A DNA stretch of 64,000 nucleotides, taken from contig NC_037257.1 of NCBI RefSeq assembly GCF_000002425.4, positions 11,408,627-11,472,626 on the forward strand. The letters are read 5' to 3'. Positions 47,061-60,184 of the stretch are shown here, in pieces. Origin of the DNA: Physcomitrium patens. Its lineage: Eukaryota > Streptophyta > Bryopsida > Funariales > Funariaceae. The notes under the pieces were generated by a model. It saw only the letters and a list, made by a program, of their open reading frames with translations, was not told the origin of the DNA and did no database searches. The translations under genes and the position numbers were made by a program. Numbering within the stretch: the first letter of the stretch is position 1; every line of letters begins with the position of its first letter.

Positions 47061-48539
47061 AGAAACAATATCAACCACAGTTTTGGTTTAATTATTTACT
47101 ACTTGTTATTATTTTTTTAATTAATTAAAATATTTTTAATTTATATCTTGATTATTGTAATTTAAAACTTGAAATAACATCTTTATATTATTATCTAGCT
47201 CAATTAAATTGATTATACTTCAAAGTAGAATATAACCATGCATACATATTCTTAAATTTCAAATCTAATTTATGAATTTTTAAAAATTATACTTTTATAT
47301 CTATTTCTTTATTTGATTTTTGATAATTTATTTTTAAAAACTTAAAATCTCTAAGTATAAATATAATATAGATATATATAAAAAACTAAGTAATTTTATG
47401 ATTTTTACATAATGCACATAAAGATTTAGTTTAAAGCTAAAGGAAATAATTTTAATTTCTATAAAAATTAATGATTTGGTATTCTTATTTATATTATAAA
47501 AAAATTATATTATTTATTAGGAATAATATATACGAAACAAACAATGATTTTACATAGACTTGTCCTAAAAAATTCCAAAAATTCAATTCTATGATATTTG
47601 AAGTATTTATTTGTCACTTTAATCATTTTATATGTCAAAAAATATGAATTTTTAAAAATATCATAAAAAATTTAAAATATTTTATTTTTAATGTAAAAAG
47701 TTAATAAATAAAAATCAATTCTTAAATAATAGATGGTTATTTTTTACTATCTATGAATTTATTTCAGTTTTTGAATTTTTTCATTAATATATTTGAGTTT
47801 TTTGAAGAATATACAATTCACAACTTCAACAATTTTCTTTTGATGGGTAATATGACTTAGGTTGAGTTGATACATTATAAAACTCCAGCTTTCATTCATA
47901 TTATATTTAAGTTATAAAGAATAGAAGAATAATAAAATAAAATTTTAGTTTCAAATAATGATTATAAAAATTACATTGAAATGAAATCTATGGAAAAATA
48001 TTATGTTTATAACTTAATTTTATTTATAATTTTTGTTAATTAATAATACTTTGTGAAACTCCAAATTATGATTTTAAAAATATTAAAATAATTAGATTAC
48101 TAATGTGTGGAGATATATTTTTTATAATAACTTTTACTTTGTTATTCGATTTGTTTTTTTAATACGAATTTGAGAAGAATATTTCTTCGAAGTATTTTCA
48201 AAATTTATTTGTTTATAATATAATTTATTATATTTTTATAATAACTTATTTAAATTATTCTTAATTTTTTAAAAATTGCATCATATATATTCATATAAAA
48301 ATTTATCATCAGATTTGTTGATTGAAATATATTGTAATCATATTTTTATTTTTACAAAAATAATATTTTAAGTAAATTAAAAAAAAATAAGTCTAAAGAA
48401 TTATTTATATATGAATATTATAAAAAATAAACTAGTAATAAAAAAAACATCAATAATAGTTCTTTGAATAATTACAATTACCAAATATTCTTGAATAATC
48501 AAAAATATAAAAGTAAAATTATAAAATGTTGTTGTATTT

Positions 48540-49560
48540 TAATACAACTATTGGTTAAGGAGAATACTTTATATAGGTTATTTAAGCATCAATTTGATTA
48601 ATTTGTAAAGATATTAACTTTGTGAAAGCTTTGCAAAGTTAGGGATTTTTTTAGGTGATTTGAGATTTTGTGAAATAAAAAAAGATTTCTATTTTGTAGA
48701 TTTTTGTAAGTCTTGAAGCATTTCGATAAGTAAAAATTTGTGGAGTTGTGAATATACTTGTTTTTAATGTGTTTTATGAATTTGAGATTAATTGGAAAGT
48801 TAGATCAAAGGTTATTGAAATTCAATTGGATTAGGATCGTGGAAATTGGACTTTAAGGATCAATGAGAGTTTCTACAATCTTGAGAAATTTGCTAGTTAG
48901 ATTAAAATGATTTTTTGTGAGCTTAAAATGAACTTAGTTTTCAATATTTTTGCAAATTTTGAAGACAAGTGAATAATGCAATAAAGAGCTATTGTTGATA
49001 GTATATTAAAATCAAAGTTAAATAGAAGACAACCAACACTTGAGTTTAATAGGAGTGTTTTATTCCAATTTTTAATTATAATTCTTTTAAAATTTTGTGT
49101 ACATTTTACTAATTAGTAGATCAAAATGTGTGTAACTTTTGAAGGAAGATAAAAAATTTAATTAATAATTATTGAGGTTTTAAAATTTCTATAAGATTTG
49201 GTTATGATTCGTTAGAATTTGATTAGGGTATCTTTAGGTTTTAATTAGGATTTAATAAAGATTTGTTATGATTTCTTTTGAATTTCTTTATAATATTTTT
49301 ATGATTATTTAAAGAGATTTTTTTAGAGTTTTTTTAAGGATTTTTATAATTTCTTTATGATTCTTTTAGAATTCCTTTAAGATTTCTTTAAAATTTCTTT
49401 AGAATTTGATTAAGATTGTTAAGGTTGAATTGGGATTTATTTTGGACTTTATTAAGGTTGTTAGGTTCTTTGTTGCAAGTTACCATCTTCTTCTTTCTTC
49501 CTTATAGGTGGGTCAAATTTGTAAAAGCTTGGGTGTATTTAACATTCCCCTAATTTAATC
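48540..49560 (-). repeat. Repeat T, copy 3 (reverse orientation)
   Basis: The reverse complement matches the copies at 57,095-58,825 and 60,185-61,110 in order: a block of AAATCTTAAAGAAATTC-type short repeats, then AAACCTCAATAATTATTAA, then CTCAAGTGTTGGTTGTCTTCT, then a TTTCACAAAATCTCAAATCACC block. No coding frame is present. Family unknown; boundaries are approximate. Confidence 0.6.
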
Positions 49561-51999
49561 TTCTTTTTAAGAAATCAAGTATAGGAGACTGCCACGCTAA
49601 TTCATCGGATTAGGGTTTGCATTAAACCACGCTCCTCCGCCGTCGTCGTCATGCTTTGCTAGCTTCCAAATGCAGCAGAGCATGCAGAAATCGTGTGTGC
49701 GAAGATGTTAGTGCCGCCTTGTAGTACTCATGGTACCAAGCGAATGCTGAAACCCTAACCCTGTTGCTGTTGTTGCTGTTGTTGAACAGGTTGCAACGCG
49801 GATTGTGGTACAGAAAGACAGACTGATTCAACTCCGCACCACTTGTTTTTGTCGATGTAATATTAACTGGTTTCGAAGTGCGACTTGGCTGTGTCTGACA
49901 CACGCATATGGATCTGCAAGACTCGTTTCTTTTCTCAAAAGCTGTTGCAGAAATGTTGGTCATTGGAATTCGGGAAGTGGCTGAATTTGATGTTAATCCA
50001 TACGGCTTCCTCGGTGTCTTTTTCTCTTTCCAAGCGCTTGACAAGGCTGCACATGGTTTGTTGTGGATTTGGATTCAGCATGGGCTGACAGTGGCCGGCA
50101 AGCCAATCATACAGATGTGGGATTGCTATTATCTCATGAGCGTTGTGTTTACGCAGGATTGGATGTGTTTTTTTAGGTTATTTGAATAATCAGCGTCCTG
50201 GACCTTCTCGACGAGTCTTTCAGATGGAGAGGTGATGTTCATGGTTTGCAACTCCATGGTTTCATTCACTAGGATTTGTTACGTTTCGATGTCTTCACCA
50301 TAGTAGTTTACAAGTAGCAGGCGTTCTTTGAAGTGATCCTTGAACCCCCAGCATTCCATGTTAGAAGACCCAATCGTAAAGAAATAACGGATGGAAATTT
50401 CGTAGGACCTACTAAGCCATGGCTGCAGTTGTATCATCGACTTTTCATTTGTTCATTTCACCTTAACATGATACTTTGGGACTGATAGATTTTATTACAG
50501 GCTCTATCTATAAAAAGCTGAAACCGCAAGGTTCAGTCCTCAGTACCACTTCAATTGTGAGTAAAATGTTTGTGCTGCATTTTTTGATCCTACACTCAAG
50601 TTTTAAGAATCCAGGGTACTGATTAGAGAATTTCCGTGGCTATCGCTTATCGTTTACTGTCAAAACATTGCTCAGAAATCTAATCCTTCACTCTTTCCGC
50701 GTTATCGGTACGTACCCTGGGAATCCTCAGAAGGGTCTAATTCTACAAATGGGAAGATGACACGGGGTGCAGCACCCACATTTCAACCGAGACAAGTTAG
50801 ACTGGACAAGGGAAGCCTGTGGAGGCCTAGATGTTAGAGTTGGAGAAAACTTGAAATGAAGAAAATGTAGCAGAGCCTGGACTTAACAGCCATTGAACAT
50901 ATAGCCGATAAGGTCGAATAAATGATGCTCTCTCCGAGACTCTTACAAAAGTGGACAGGAGTATGCGAAATTGTCCAAGCCACTGATGAAAGATAATGTT
51001 CATGTGCTGCTTTCCAGGACCTTGAACAGGACAGAGGAAGTTCTAGGTTCTGTTTTTGAGAGTAATGCAATATCGGCCAGAAATAATACATTAGACGTTC
51101 TAGGAAAACTCAGCTCCCACATCAACCCAACCGCAAATGTTTTGGACACGTACTTCTGTAATCGGGATCAAACGAGCATCTTCGAAGCTGATAGATGCGA
51201 AACAAAGAAGGAACAGATGGCATGACAACTTTGACAATTGTAGAGACAGACTCGGCTTCGAATAATTCACAGCCATTGAAAATGAGAAATGAGCTTCCAC
51301 CAGCAACGACGAACGACATGTCTAAATGCAGTACTGATTCTGACCATGAAGCAGTAATAAATATCATAAGAGCTAGTGTCAGCGAAAGCGAGCCCATCTG
51401 TGAAAGCAGAGCGAGGTAGGACTTAAGCCGTCAAAAAATGATTGTATGCATTGTGTGCACAACTCCATTGTATGCACAATCTTGGTTTTATGCACAATCA
51501 CGCGTTGATAATTGAGACACCCAAGGATCCAAGGAGTATGGTGGACTTCACGAGGATTGTTCCTCAGCTGTTCTCCCCAATCGCTTTGAATGGACCAGCG
51601 AGATCAACTCCTTTTTAACCATTTCTAGTCTCAGATTCTAGTTGTACAGAAGGCATTGGAATCGCTTTAAGTTAGTGCGTCCATGATCCACCCCGTTTTC
51701 AGCCTCCAACACTGTGTTTCAGTTGATTAAGGAGAAGATTAGAAACTTTTGACGGAACTGAAGTTCAACAGGTTGTTGAGGGCAGGAGGACACACAATCA
51801 GAAGGGCAGATTCGTAAGCGGTGGGCGAAGTGTTCACAATGATCAGTAAGGCGAACTAATTGGCAAATACCGTATTGCTCAAATTGTTTCTGCGTGGTGG
51901 AAATATCGGGGATGGTCTCTTGAGATTTGATATGACAGTAACCGTTGCTCGGAGAATGAGACTTGGTAAGTTTGTGGGGGATCGATGGCATACGTGATA
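49561..51999. other. Third host-like island, no gene recognised
   Basis: Base composition is close to that of the KAI2L island. The best plus-strand pieces are 49,908-50,189 (MDLQDSFLFSKAVAEMLVIGIREV, then VNPYGFLGVFFSFQALDKAAHGLLWIW), 50,971-51,225 and 51,195-51,419. They do not form one clear gene model, and a minus-strand frame overlaps the first. It could be a decayed gene, exons of a gene with unrecognised structure, or a non-coding transcript. I do not assign a function. Confidence 0.3.
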
Positions 52000-52194
52000 T
52001 GTTGGAATAAGATTGATCACTGTATTGGGAGAAATATTCAGTTTAGTACACTAATCTAGAGTATAGAATACTATCCATCAATTGTGACCTTACACCAAGA
52101 AATGTGACTCTTGGTGGTGTCACTCTTGTACACACAATGTACAATGTACTGTGTGAGAATTGGTCATATTAATATATAAAAAATATTTCCAACA
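52000..52194 (+). repeat. 5' LTR of element H (Copia)
   Basis: Its short length and TGTTGGAA/TTCCAACA ends are typical of Copia LTRs. The primer-binding site at 52,195-52,207 fixes its inner edge. Confidence 0.88.
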
Positions 52195-53821
52195 TGGTAT
52201 CATAGCCATAGAAATATTTGATCTTTAGAAAGCTCTAGAGAATGCTTTACCTAGAAAAGAATTGCTAAAAATAAAAACTAGATTGTAATGACAACAATAA
52301 TATAATTTATTGTAACAGGAAAGATTGATGAAGAAATCAAAGTTCTTCAAACCATGAGAAGCAATTCTAAACCTGAAAATAGCAACATGCAAATAATAAG
52401 TAAAGGTAAAATTGAATTGATCAACAATGGATTAATAAATAATTTCAATTCAACTTCAAATTAAGAGTATTGAAGATGATACAAAAAGTGGACATCAATC
52501 ATGTTCCAAAATTTGATGGTTCATATTTTAATATATAAAAACATAGATTAATGTTAGTTTTCAAGACTAAAAACTTCTGGTCCATAGTAAGTGGTGAAGA
52601 ATGCTTAGAAGTAGAACCAATGGTAGTTAAAATTGCTACCAAAATCCCAGCTTTACTTGCCATAGGTGCAGGAAGTATAAGCCCATGGTTAGACAAGGAT
52701 ACCTTATCTTTAACCATAATCAATAACTGCCTAGAAAACAACATTGTTTCACATATATAATCTTGCATATCAACAAATTTAGCATGGCAAGAACTAGTAA
52801 AAATATTTGAATCACATGATGCAGTAATTATGATGTATTTAAAAGACAAATTACATACCTTAAAAATGAGAGAAGATGATAGTGTTATTAAACACATATA
52901 TACCTTCAGAGCACATTTGGAACAATTGTTGGTAGTAGGATCAATAGTTTTAGATGATGAAGCAATTTTCATCTTAATGAGAAGTTTGCCTCTAAATTAT
53001 AGACCTTTTATTATCTCCTTAAGAAGATAGCTTGGAATTATACTAGCATCCTTGATAATACATTTGATCCACAAAGAAATGTTCATGAAAAATATGAATT
53101 AAACATCTGATAATAATTTAGTCCTATATGTAGGTAAGAAATTTCAGAATAACAATAAGAAATTTTATTTTTATAAGAATTTTAGAAGAAATCTATAAGG
53201 AAAGAGTAGTATCCCCAAGCCACATGAAAAGAGCATTTTTGCTATTGATAAGAAGTATTTTTTCTGCAAGAAATCATGTCACTTAATCAAAGATTGAAGA
53301 ACAAGAATAGCAACTAAAAATTATAATAACAAAAAAGAAACAAATATTGTTATAAAATCAGATAAATTATATCTAGTAGCACTTATAATGAAAAAAAATT
53401 CAAATTCAATGTGATATGTTGACTCAAAAGCAACTCAATACATGTGTCATGAATTAGCCGGATTTGTTAAATATATCAAAAGTGAAGACAAACAAGTTTT
53501 TTACTTAAGAAATAATACTACAACATATATTATAGAAGGACATAGTGATGTAAATATCAAACTCATAAAAAATAATGAGAAGATCATACCTGAAATATTA
53601 TGTTATCATGACTTATTAAGAATTTGTTCTTTGCCAAAAAATTTAATAAGGTAGGAGGAACTACATAAGAATTAGAGAAATTATACTTATCAATAAATTT
53701 GATAATACAATTATAATTTGTAAATTAAATCTTGATTTATTTGAATTAAGTATAATAATATTTTAAAATTAGTCTCAAATTACAATTTTAGCAACAATTA
53801 TATTCAAAAAAAATTATTTAT
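52000..53821 (+). mobile_element. Element H: Copia element, 5' part
   Basis: A 195-bp LTR (52,000-52,194) with the inverted ends TGTTGGAA...TTCCAACA, followed at once by TGGTATCATAGCC, an initiator-Met tRNA primer site. After it come a gag region (about 52,490-53,030: FKTKNFWSIVSGEE, LKMREDDSVIKHIYTFRAHLEQLL, SLPLNYRPF), a zinc-knuckle region near 53,265-53,310, and the protease region near 53,400-53,650 (YVDSKATQYMCHE). The element is overrun at 53,822 by element I, and its remainder and 3' LTR are not in the window. It is broken in several places. Confidence 0.85.
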
Positions 53822-54369
53822 TGTCAAGAAAAAGAATTTGATAAAAGCAACTAACCAAGTAAGACTTTTTTCAAAGATGTATGATGAAATAGAAGTAAGA
53901 AAATATGTATATTAAAAAAGAATTGACATGGCTATTATCAAAAGACAAGAAAATTAAAAACTCTTGAATCTAGACTAGAGTAAGAAAGGAATTGGCAAGA
54001 GTGAAGAAGGCTTCATTCTTGCTTCAATATATACTATGCATTTAGGAGCTACGTGGTGACTTTCTATAGGACCTTCAATATGTGTTGACTTTATAAGCAA
54101 CATGTTTTAAATTGCAAGACAAGTTTTCTATGTGTGTGCCACATAGTTAGCTTGTTCTATAAGTTATCCACACTTGTCACACATGGCTAATTAAGTTTCT
54201 AATCTAAAAGTCAACTATAAATATGTATAAAGTCAAACTATATCTATGAAGTTCCTAAGAAGCTTTTTTAAAAGATATTATGAAATTAATCTAATATTAT
54301 CTATTTTTTTTATCTATTTCTATGTAATCATATAAATAATTATTAGAATAAATATGTATGTCTATGATA
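53822..54369 (-). repeat. 3' LTR of element I
   Basis: 548 bp, TG...CA-type ends in decayed form, with the TATA box and start-site palindrome still traceable near 53,990-54,040. Confidence 0.82.
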
Positions 54370-54379
54370 ATATGTTTGT

Positions 54380-54855
54380 GGTATTATCCTCCTCTCTAAC
54401 AATGAGTTCCACAAGGCATAATTATCATATATTGACAAAATCTAAAATGTGACAAATTAAGTTTGCTACATACTCTAATCTTTATTTTCTTTGAAGATGG
54501 TTGATAGGTCCTCTTAGCCATTGTTAATATTTTGTACTAAGGAAAAAATACCACCTTATTATTTCATTGTTGTTGAGTCCTTCATAACTTCTTTTAAATA
54601 AAATATTTGGAATATTGTCAAGAATTATTCTTACTTCTAATAAAATTACTAATCATTGGGATTTTTTTCCAAGATTGAGATACTAAATACATTAAATCTT
54701 TCTATCTATTTGAGGAAGAAGATGTCATTTTTGAAGATCTTTATCTTGATTATATCATCTTGAAGGTTGAGACAATCACAATGTTTGATCCAATAAATTG
54801 GCAAATGATAAGTTTTGAATTGAATTTGTTGGTTGTTAGTTCTCCATCTCTTTAA
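54380..54855 (-). pseudogene. third-frame relic of element I
   Basis: The minus strand aligns with the 140-residue third frame of element A, again between chromodomain and 3' LTR. It is a broken fossil, but shows the frame was present when this old copy inserted. Confidence 0.65.
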
Positions 54856-57094
54856 CACCACAACATACACAAAAGCTACAAACAAGGATAGAAGGTAGAA
54901 TATTATCTTTTCTTAATCTTGTTTCTTTTATAGTAAGGATTTACAATTCTTTATCTAGATTTTGATAGATGTTGTTAATGAAAGCCTTCATCTTCTTTGC
55001 TGCATTTACAAGATTCTTTGTTGGCTTCTATGTGCATTCATTAATATTATATTGATGCCAATGAATAAGATATTTCAACCTATTTTGGTGCAGCTTTGAA
55101 TCTAAGATTTCTTCCAATTCAAATCCTTCACTATTGTCCACTTTTATAAGAAGAGGTGATACTTGTTTTTTTCTTGATATGTTCATTGTCTTCTATGGTT
55201 CAAGAAGAGATATATGGAATATGGAATGAATCTTCATTGACTCCAATAAGTATAATCAATAAGCAACTGGATTGATTTGTTCACAAATAAGAAAAGGTAC
55301 AAGCTTTTGATAGTCCAATTTGTCACAAGGGCAAGTAGTCTTAATATTACAATGAAGTAATCATATCCTATCATCTATGTTGAATTGTGGTTGTTCCTTG
55401 CAATAAGTACCTACATTTATCTTTTTTTGTTCTTAAGTTTTTTTTAATTGCACCTTCATTGTTATACCTTTATTATTAAATATAGCTTTAACAAACGATT
55501 TGTCAAATCTTTTGCTGCAAGATTATCAACTCTTGAAAAGATAAAAGTATCAAATTATACATGATAATCATAATTAGCAAAGAAAGGTGTTTGGTGAGTA
55601 GAAGAATGTAACATGTTATTATAAAAAAACTTTACCATTGGCAAAAGAGTTGTCTAATCATTTTATTGGTAGTTGATGGTATATCTCAAATATTGCTTCA
55701 AAACTTAATTAACACACTCTATTAATCCATTAGTTTGAGAATTAAAGGCTAAAAATAATTTTATATCTATCTTAAAATCTTAAAAAGGATTTTCTATAAT
55801 CTTAATACAAATTGAGTCTTCTTATTTGATATAATATTCTTGAATAATTTATAATAGTGATAGATATTTAAAAAAAAAAAAAAACTTAGATGTATTTTTA
55901 CATATGATAGATTTGTACATGATAAAAAAATATGCCATTTTAGTAAAATAATTTACTATCATGAATATAGAATCATATGAATTTGAAACTAAAAGATCCA
56001 TCATAAAATCTATAGAAATAGAAGACTATGATTGTTTGAGTATGGACAATGGTTGAAGAAGTCCATAGGATCAATGACAAGAAATTTTTGACCTTGAAAA
56101 AATATCACATGATTAAATAAAGTCTTTAATTACCTTCCATATTTGTGGCTATCAAAAATCTTTAAATACAAGCTCCAAAGTTTTGTTGTATCCAAAATGT
56201 TTGGCTGCTAGAAAGTCATGACATACTTAAAAAACATATAAACATGCTTCTTCTTTTAGAATATATAGTCGCCCTTTGAAATAGAATAGATTATTCTTAA
56301 ACTCGAACTTAAAAACATCATGAAACTTAAAAGAAGGATTTTTGATATCATGAACAAGAAGATCAGAGGACATACTTGATTAAATTTGTTTGACAAAGGT
56401 TGAATCAACAATCAATGTTGATTTTATTACTTGAAGATGAAAATGCTTTGGCTTCAAGAAAATTATTCTTTATTAATCAAAAGATGCTTCTCTTTCTTTT
56501 GATGTAAAATAAGAATGTCTAGAAAGAACATTTGAAAAATCTTATTATTTTTTTGGATCAATAAGTAAACTTAAAATCAAATCTTAAAAAAGACTTGCTC
56601 TAACAAGCTTGGTGATAATTCAAAATACGTATTGAAATAAAATATTTAAGATTCTTATAGTTCATATTAAGAATGACTCGATTAGAAGTGCCTTCTAAAT
56701 AATGATACCATTCTTCAAATAAATCTACAATTGCAAGAAGTTCTTTATTATGAAGCTTGTAGTTGATCTCGACTATTAAAAATTTTCTTGAATGAAAAGC
56801 TACTAGGTGAAGTTTATTATCTATTACCATTTTTGATAATATAATATACAAAAAAAAGTCCAATGCATCTATTTTCATAAAAAAATGGATTAAAAAAGTC
56901 AATGCAATATAAGATTGGTACAAAAATAAAAATTATTTTTAAAGATTCAAATGTTACTTTTGCTTCTTGATTCTATTGAAGTTTTTCTTTATAAATCAAA
57001 GATATAAGTAGAGCTGCAATTTGAGAGAAGTTCTTGATGAAAATTTGATAGTACTTGATAAATCTAAAAAAGCATTGAACATCTCTTATCATTA

Positions 57095-58825
57095 TTATAA
57101 TACGTGAAGTCTTGCTTGAGAATGCTCTATGCACTTAATTGTGGAAGGTAGAATAGAAATTGTAACAATAAAATCTTAATTCTAACAGAATACTAATTAA
57201 ATTCTAATTAGACCATAACAATGTTAAGCAAGCTTTAATAAAATTCAAAGAAATCTCAAAGGAATTATAAAGAAACAATAAAAAATCTTAAAGAAATATT
57301 AAAATGATCACAAATATATCTCAAATACACCTCAATTCAATCTTAATTTAATCCTAGTCAAAATCTTGTTGGACTTCATTCAAAGTTTAGGCCAAAAACT
57401 AACTAAATCTTAAACCTTAATAAAATCTTACATCCTAAATCAAATCCTAATCAAATCCTAAATTCTAAATCAACTTCTAATCAAATCCTAATTCTAAATT
57501 AAATCCTAATCAAACCCTAAATCTTAAATCAAATCCTAAATCTTAAACCAAATCCTAACCAAATCCTAATCCTAAATCAAATTCTAACCAAACTCTAATT
57601 CTAAATCAAATCCTAATCAAATCTTAAATCCTAAATCAAATCCTAATCAAATCCTAAATCCTAAATTAAATCCTAATCAAATCCTAATCCTAAATCAAAT
57701 CCTAATCAAATCCTAACTCTAAATCAAATCCTAACCAAATCCTAAACCCTAAATCAAATTCTAGTAATTTCTACAACAGTTTTAAACCTCAATAACTAAT
57801 GAATGAACTATTGATTTTAATTCAAAATTTTTATACTTCTTGATAATTAAATTGACAATAAGAAAAAAAATTGAAAAGAATTTGAATTACTAAATAGACG
57901 ATAACCTTAAAAACATACTCAAGTATTGGCCAGCCTCCTTTTTGACCTTAATGCCAATCTCCCAAAGCCAATATCTCTCTTTTTCATTGTTTGATTGATC
58001 TTAAAATTCTTATATACATAGGAAAACAAGTCTACTATTCTTATCCACAAATTTTACTCCAATCCAATTAGTGAATTGTAAGAAATTTTAAAAACCCTCA
58101 TTAGAGCTAAAATTCTAGTTTGTGAGACCTTGACTCACTTAAACCTCAATAATCGTCAATTCAACTATTAGATCAAGCTAAAAGTCACAAAAAATAGTAA
58201 GCATAACTATAAATATTAATCCACAAAATTTCACTTGTAGATTTGTTACAAAACTCTTGAAATTGCCTAAAACATCAATCCTATTTTATTTCACAAAATC
58301 CAAGTCATCCAAAAATAAACTTGATTTTGTAAAGCTCTTATAAAGTCGTTATGAATCTAAATCACACTAAAACAATGCTCATAGAAACTCTATCTAGTCT
58401 ATTATCAAATTCCACTCTTTGATCTACAAAAGAATCTATAAATTGTTGTCGAGACTTAGTTTTGTGCATCAGGGTCTGTTTTCAACCCAGGTTTGTAACT
58501 AGCTCTCTCCATATATCAATATCTAATTTTTCGAAGTAATTTTTCTAAAATTTACTCTTAACTTCTTCTTAAAGATGTTTATATCATTTATTTTTCTAAT
58601 CTATCTTATTTTGCCTTATTTTTGGTCCTACAAAGTAAATAAAAGCTATTTTTTAAAAAAGATAGCATTACTACTAAAAGTTTTATTATCTTCCTATCTT
58701 TTATCTATATTTTTCTACTTTATCTTTTAACTTTGCTCTTCTATAATAAGATTCATATTATTATCTTTCACCATATAGTCATATTATAATATGGCACCAT
58801 TTATGAAATCTTCCAATTCATAATA
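57095..58825 (+). repeat. Repeat T, copy 1
   Basis: Inserted in the RT region of element I; the fossil RT reading resumes beyond it. It opens TGAAGTCTTGCTTGAGAAT, as copy 2 does, contains the minisatellite at 57,420-57,765, and ends in AT-rich sequence. ATTATAATA occurs at both edges (about 57,094 and 58,789) and may be a target duplication or a short inverted end. No coding frame. Unknown family, 1.7 kb. Confidence 0.65.
57420..57765 (+). repeat. Telomere-like minisatellite in repeat T
   Basis: Tandem array of variants of AAATCCTAATC and AAATCCTAAATC, including AAACCCTAAATC near 57,740. The core CCTAAA resembles the plant telomere unit CCCTAAA, but the array is degenerate and interrupted by CAAAT. 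Confidence 0.75.
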
Positions 58826-60184
58826 GTTTGAACTCTCTTAAGATCTATCATAAGTCCATTATTTGAAATAATGTATCCTAAGAAGTCAACTTGAATAGTA
58901 TAAAATATACCATTTTTTTTTATTTTGGCATAGAATTCCGCATCTTTTAGTTTTTGTAACACATGACAAATATGAAGGTCAAATTTTTATATATTCTTAA
59001 AATAATTAAGATGTCATTCAGGTAACAAAAAAGAAAGTCATTTAAAAATATTCAAAAGACATCATTCATTAGATGTTGAAAAGGTGCTAGTACATTTGTA
59101 AGTCTAAAAGGTATGATGTATTTAAAATGTCCATATCTAATTCAAAATATAGTCTTCTATTTATTTCTTTTTTTGATACGTATAAGATTGTATGCTCTTT
59201 ATACATATATTTTTGTATAGTTCTTAGCTTGATTTAACTGATCAAGAAGTCCATATATCAAAAGTAGCAAATATCTATTTTTAATGATTTTATTGAGTCT
59301 TCAATAATTGACAAATATCTGCAATAATCCATCTTTTTTCTTCACAATTAAAATTGAAGCTCTTCTTGGAGATTTACAATGGTGTATGAAGTTCTTGGCA
59401 AGATTTTTTTTAATATACTTCTTGAGTTCGTCCAATTCATTTTGTGATAAATTATAGATTGGTCAAAATAATAGTTGAGCTCCTTCTTAAAGATCAATTG
59501 AGCAACAATAGGAATGATATTTTGGAAGAATATCTGCATTCTTTTTCTCAAATATATCTTGAAAATCTTAATATTAGCTTGGAATGCTACTTGAAGTATT
59601 TCCACTATTAAAAATAAGTGCGGCATAGATGATACAAGATAATCTTTTTTTACAGCATACAAGAAAGTTCTTGCACCTACAAATATAAGTTTAGTTATAC
59701 TAGACTTATGACTTTTTACTTGATTAATTACACTCTTAATCATACTTTTAAAATATTTAAGATTATAAGAAATATAATCTATTTTTAGAATTATATATTT
59801 TTAGTTAGAATAATCCTAGAATGATTGGATTAAAAAGAAATTTAATGATATTAAATATTTCAAAGCTATTTTGACTTTTAATTGTTACTTCTATAGGAAA
59901 GATTTTATGAGTAATATCTTTTGAAGACAATAGACAATCATCTATGACTTCTATATGAATAAGTTTAGTTTTCTTCACTAAAGGTATGCTATGTCTTTTA
60001 TCAAATTCTTCATCTAAGAAATATACTGAAGCTCCTAAATCTAACAAGAAATAGGCTTCGTAATATTTAGATCCTAAAATATCATTTTTTATAAAATAAA
60101 GAGAGGATTCTAAAGAAAGAGTAGGACTTTTAAATGTATGTGTTGAGAAGACGTTGGCATTGTCATTGAATTATAGTAATATTG

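Larger units (their letters stand above)
42738..48540. other. About 6 kb of AT-rich DNA, no gene supported
   Basis: Only short frames occur and no protein motif can be named with confidence. (TA)n runs lie at 43,212-43,261 and 47,017-47,057. The region may consist of very old retroelement remains. Confidence 0.5.
53822..60184 (-). mobile_element. Element I: old minus-strand RLG1-like chromovirus, partial
   Basis: The 3' LTR is 53,822-54,369. On the minus strand, from right to left, there are a short gag piece, protease, RT, RNase H, integrase, chromodomain and third frame, collinear with element A. Repeat T copy 1 (about 57,095-58,825) interrupts RT. The gag end and 5' LTR are not found; repeat T copy 2 begins where gag stops. 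It is a broken fossil with dozens of interruptions and among the oldest copies here. Confidence 0.85.
55020..60184 (-). pseudogene. gag end and pol relic of element I
   Basis: Segments matching A: chromodomain about 55,030-55,200, integrase about 55,440-56,420, RNase H at 56,600-56,923 (HLVAFHSRKFLIVEINYKLHNKELLAIVD), RT about 56,950-57,090 and 58,826-59,400, protease about 59,620-60,120 (LLDLGASVYFLDEEFDKRH-like), and the last gag bases at 60,125-60,184. It is an interrupted fossil. Confidence 0.82.

Noticed and set aside
42738-48540. Possible Gypsy or Copia protein remains in the 6-kb AT-rich stretch
   Set aside because: A few short readings loosely recalled integrase or RNase H, but none had two motifs in the right order and spacing.
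49649-50044. A 131-codon minus-strand frame in the third island
   Set aside because: It overlaps a more protein-like plus-strand frame and has a Ser/Asn-rich low-complexity composition typical of a shadow frame.
57420-57765. CRISPR-like or true telomere array
   Set aside because: The units are contiguous and degenerate, without regular unique spacers, so it is not CRISPR. They are not pure CCCTAAA, so it is not a functional telomere tract; it reads as a minisatellite within repeat T.
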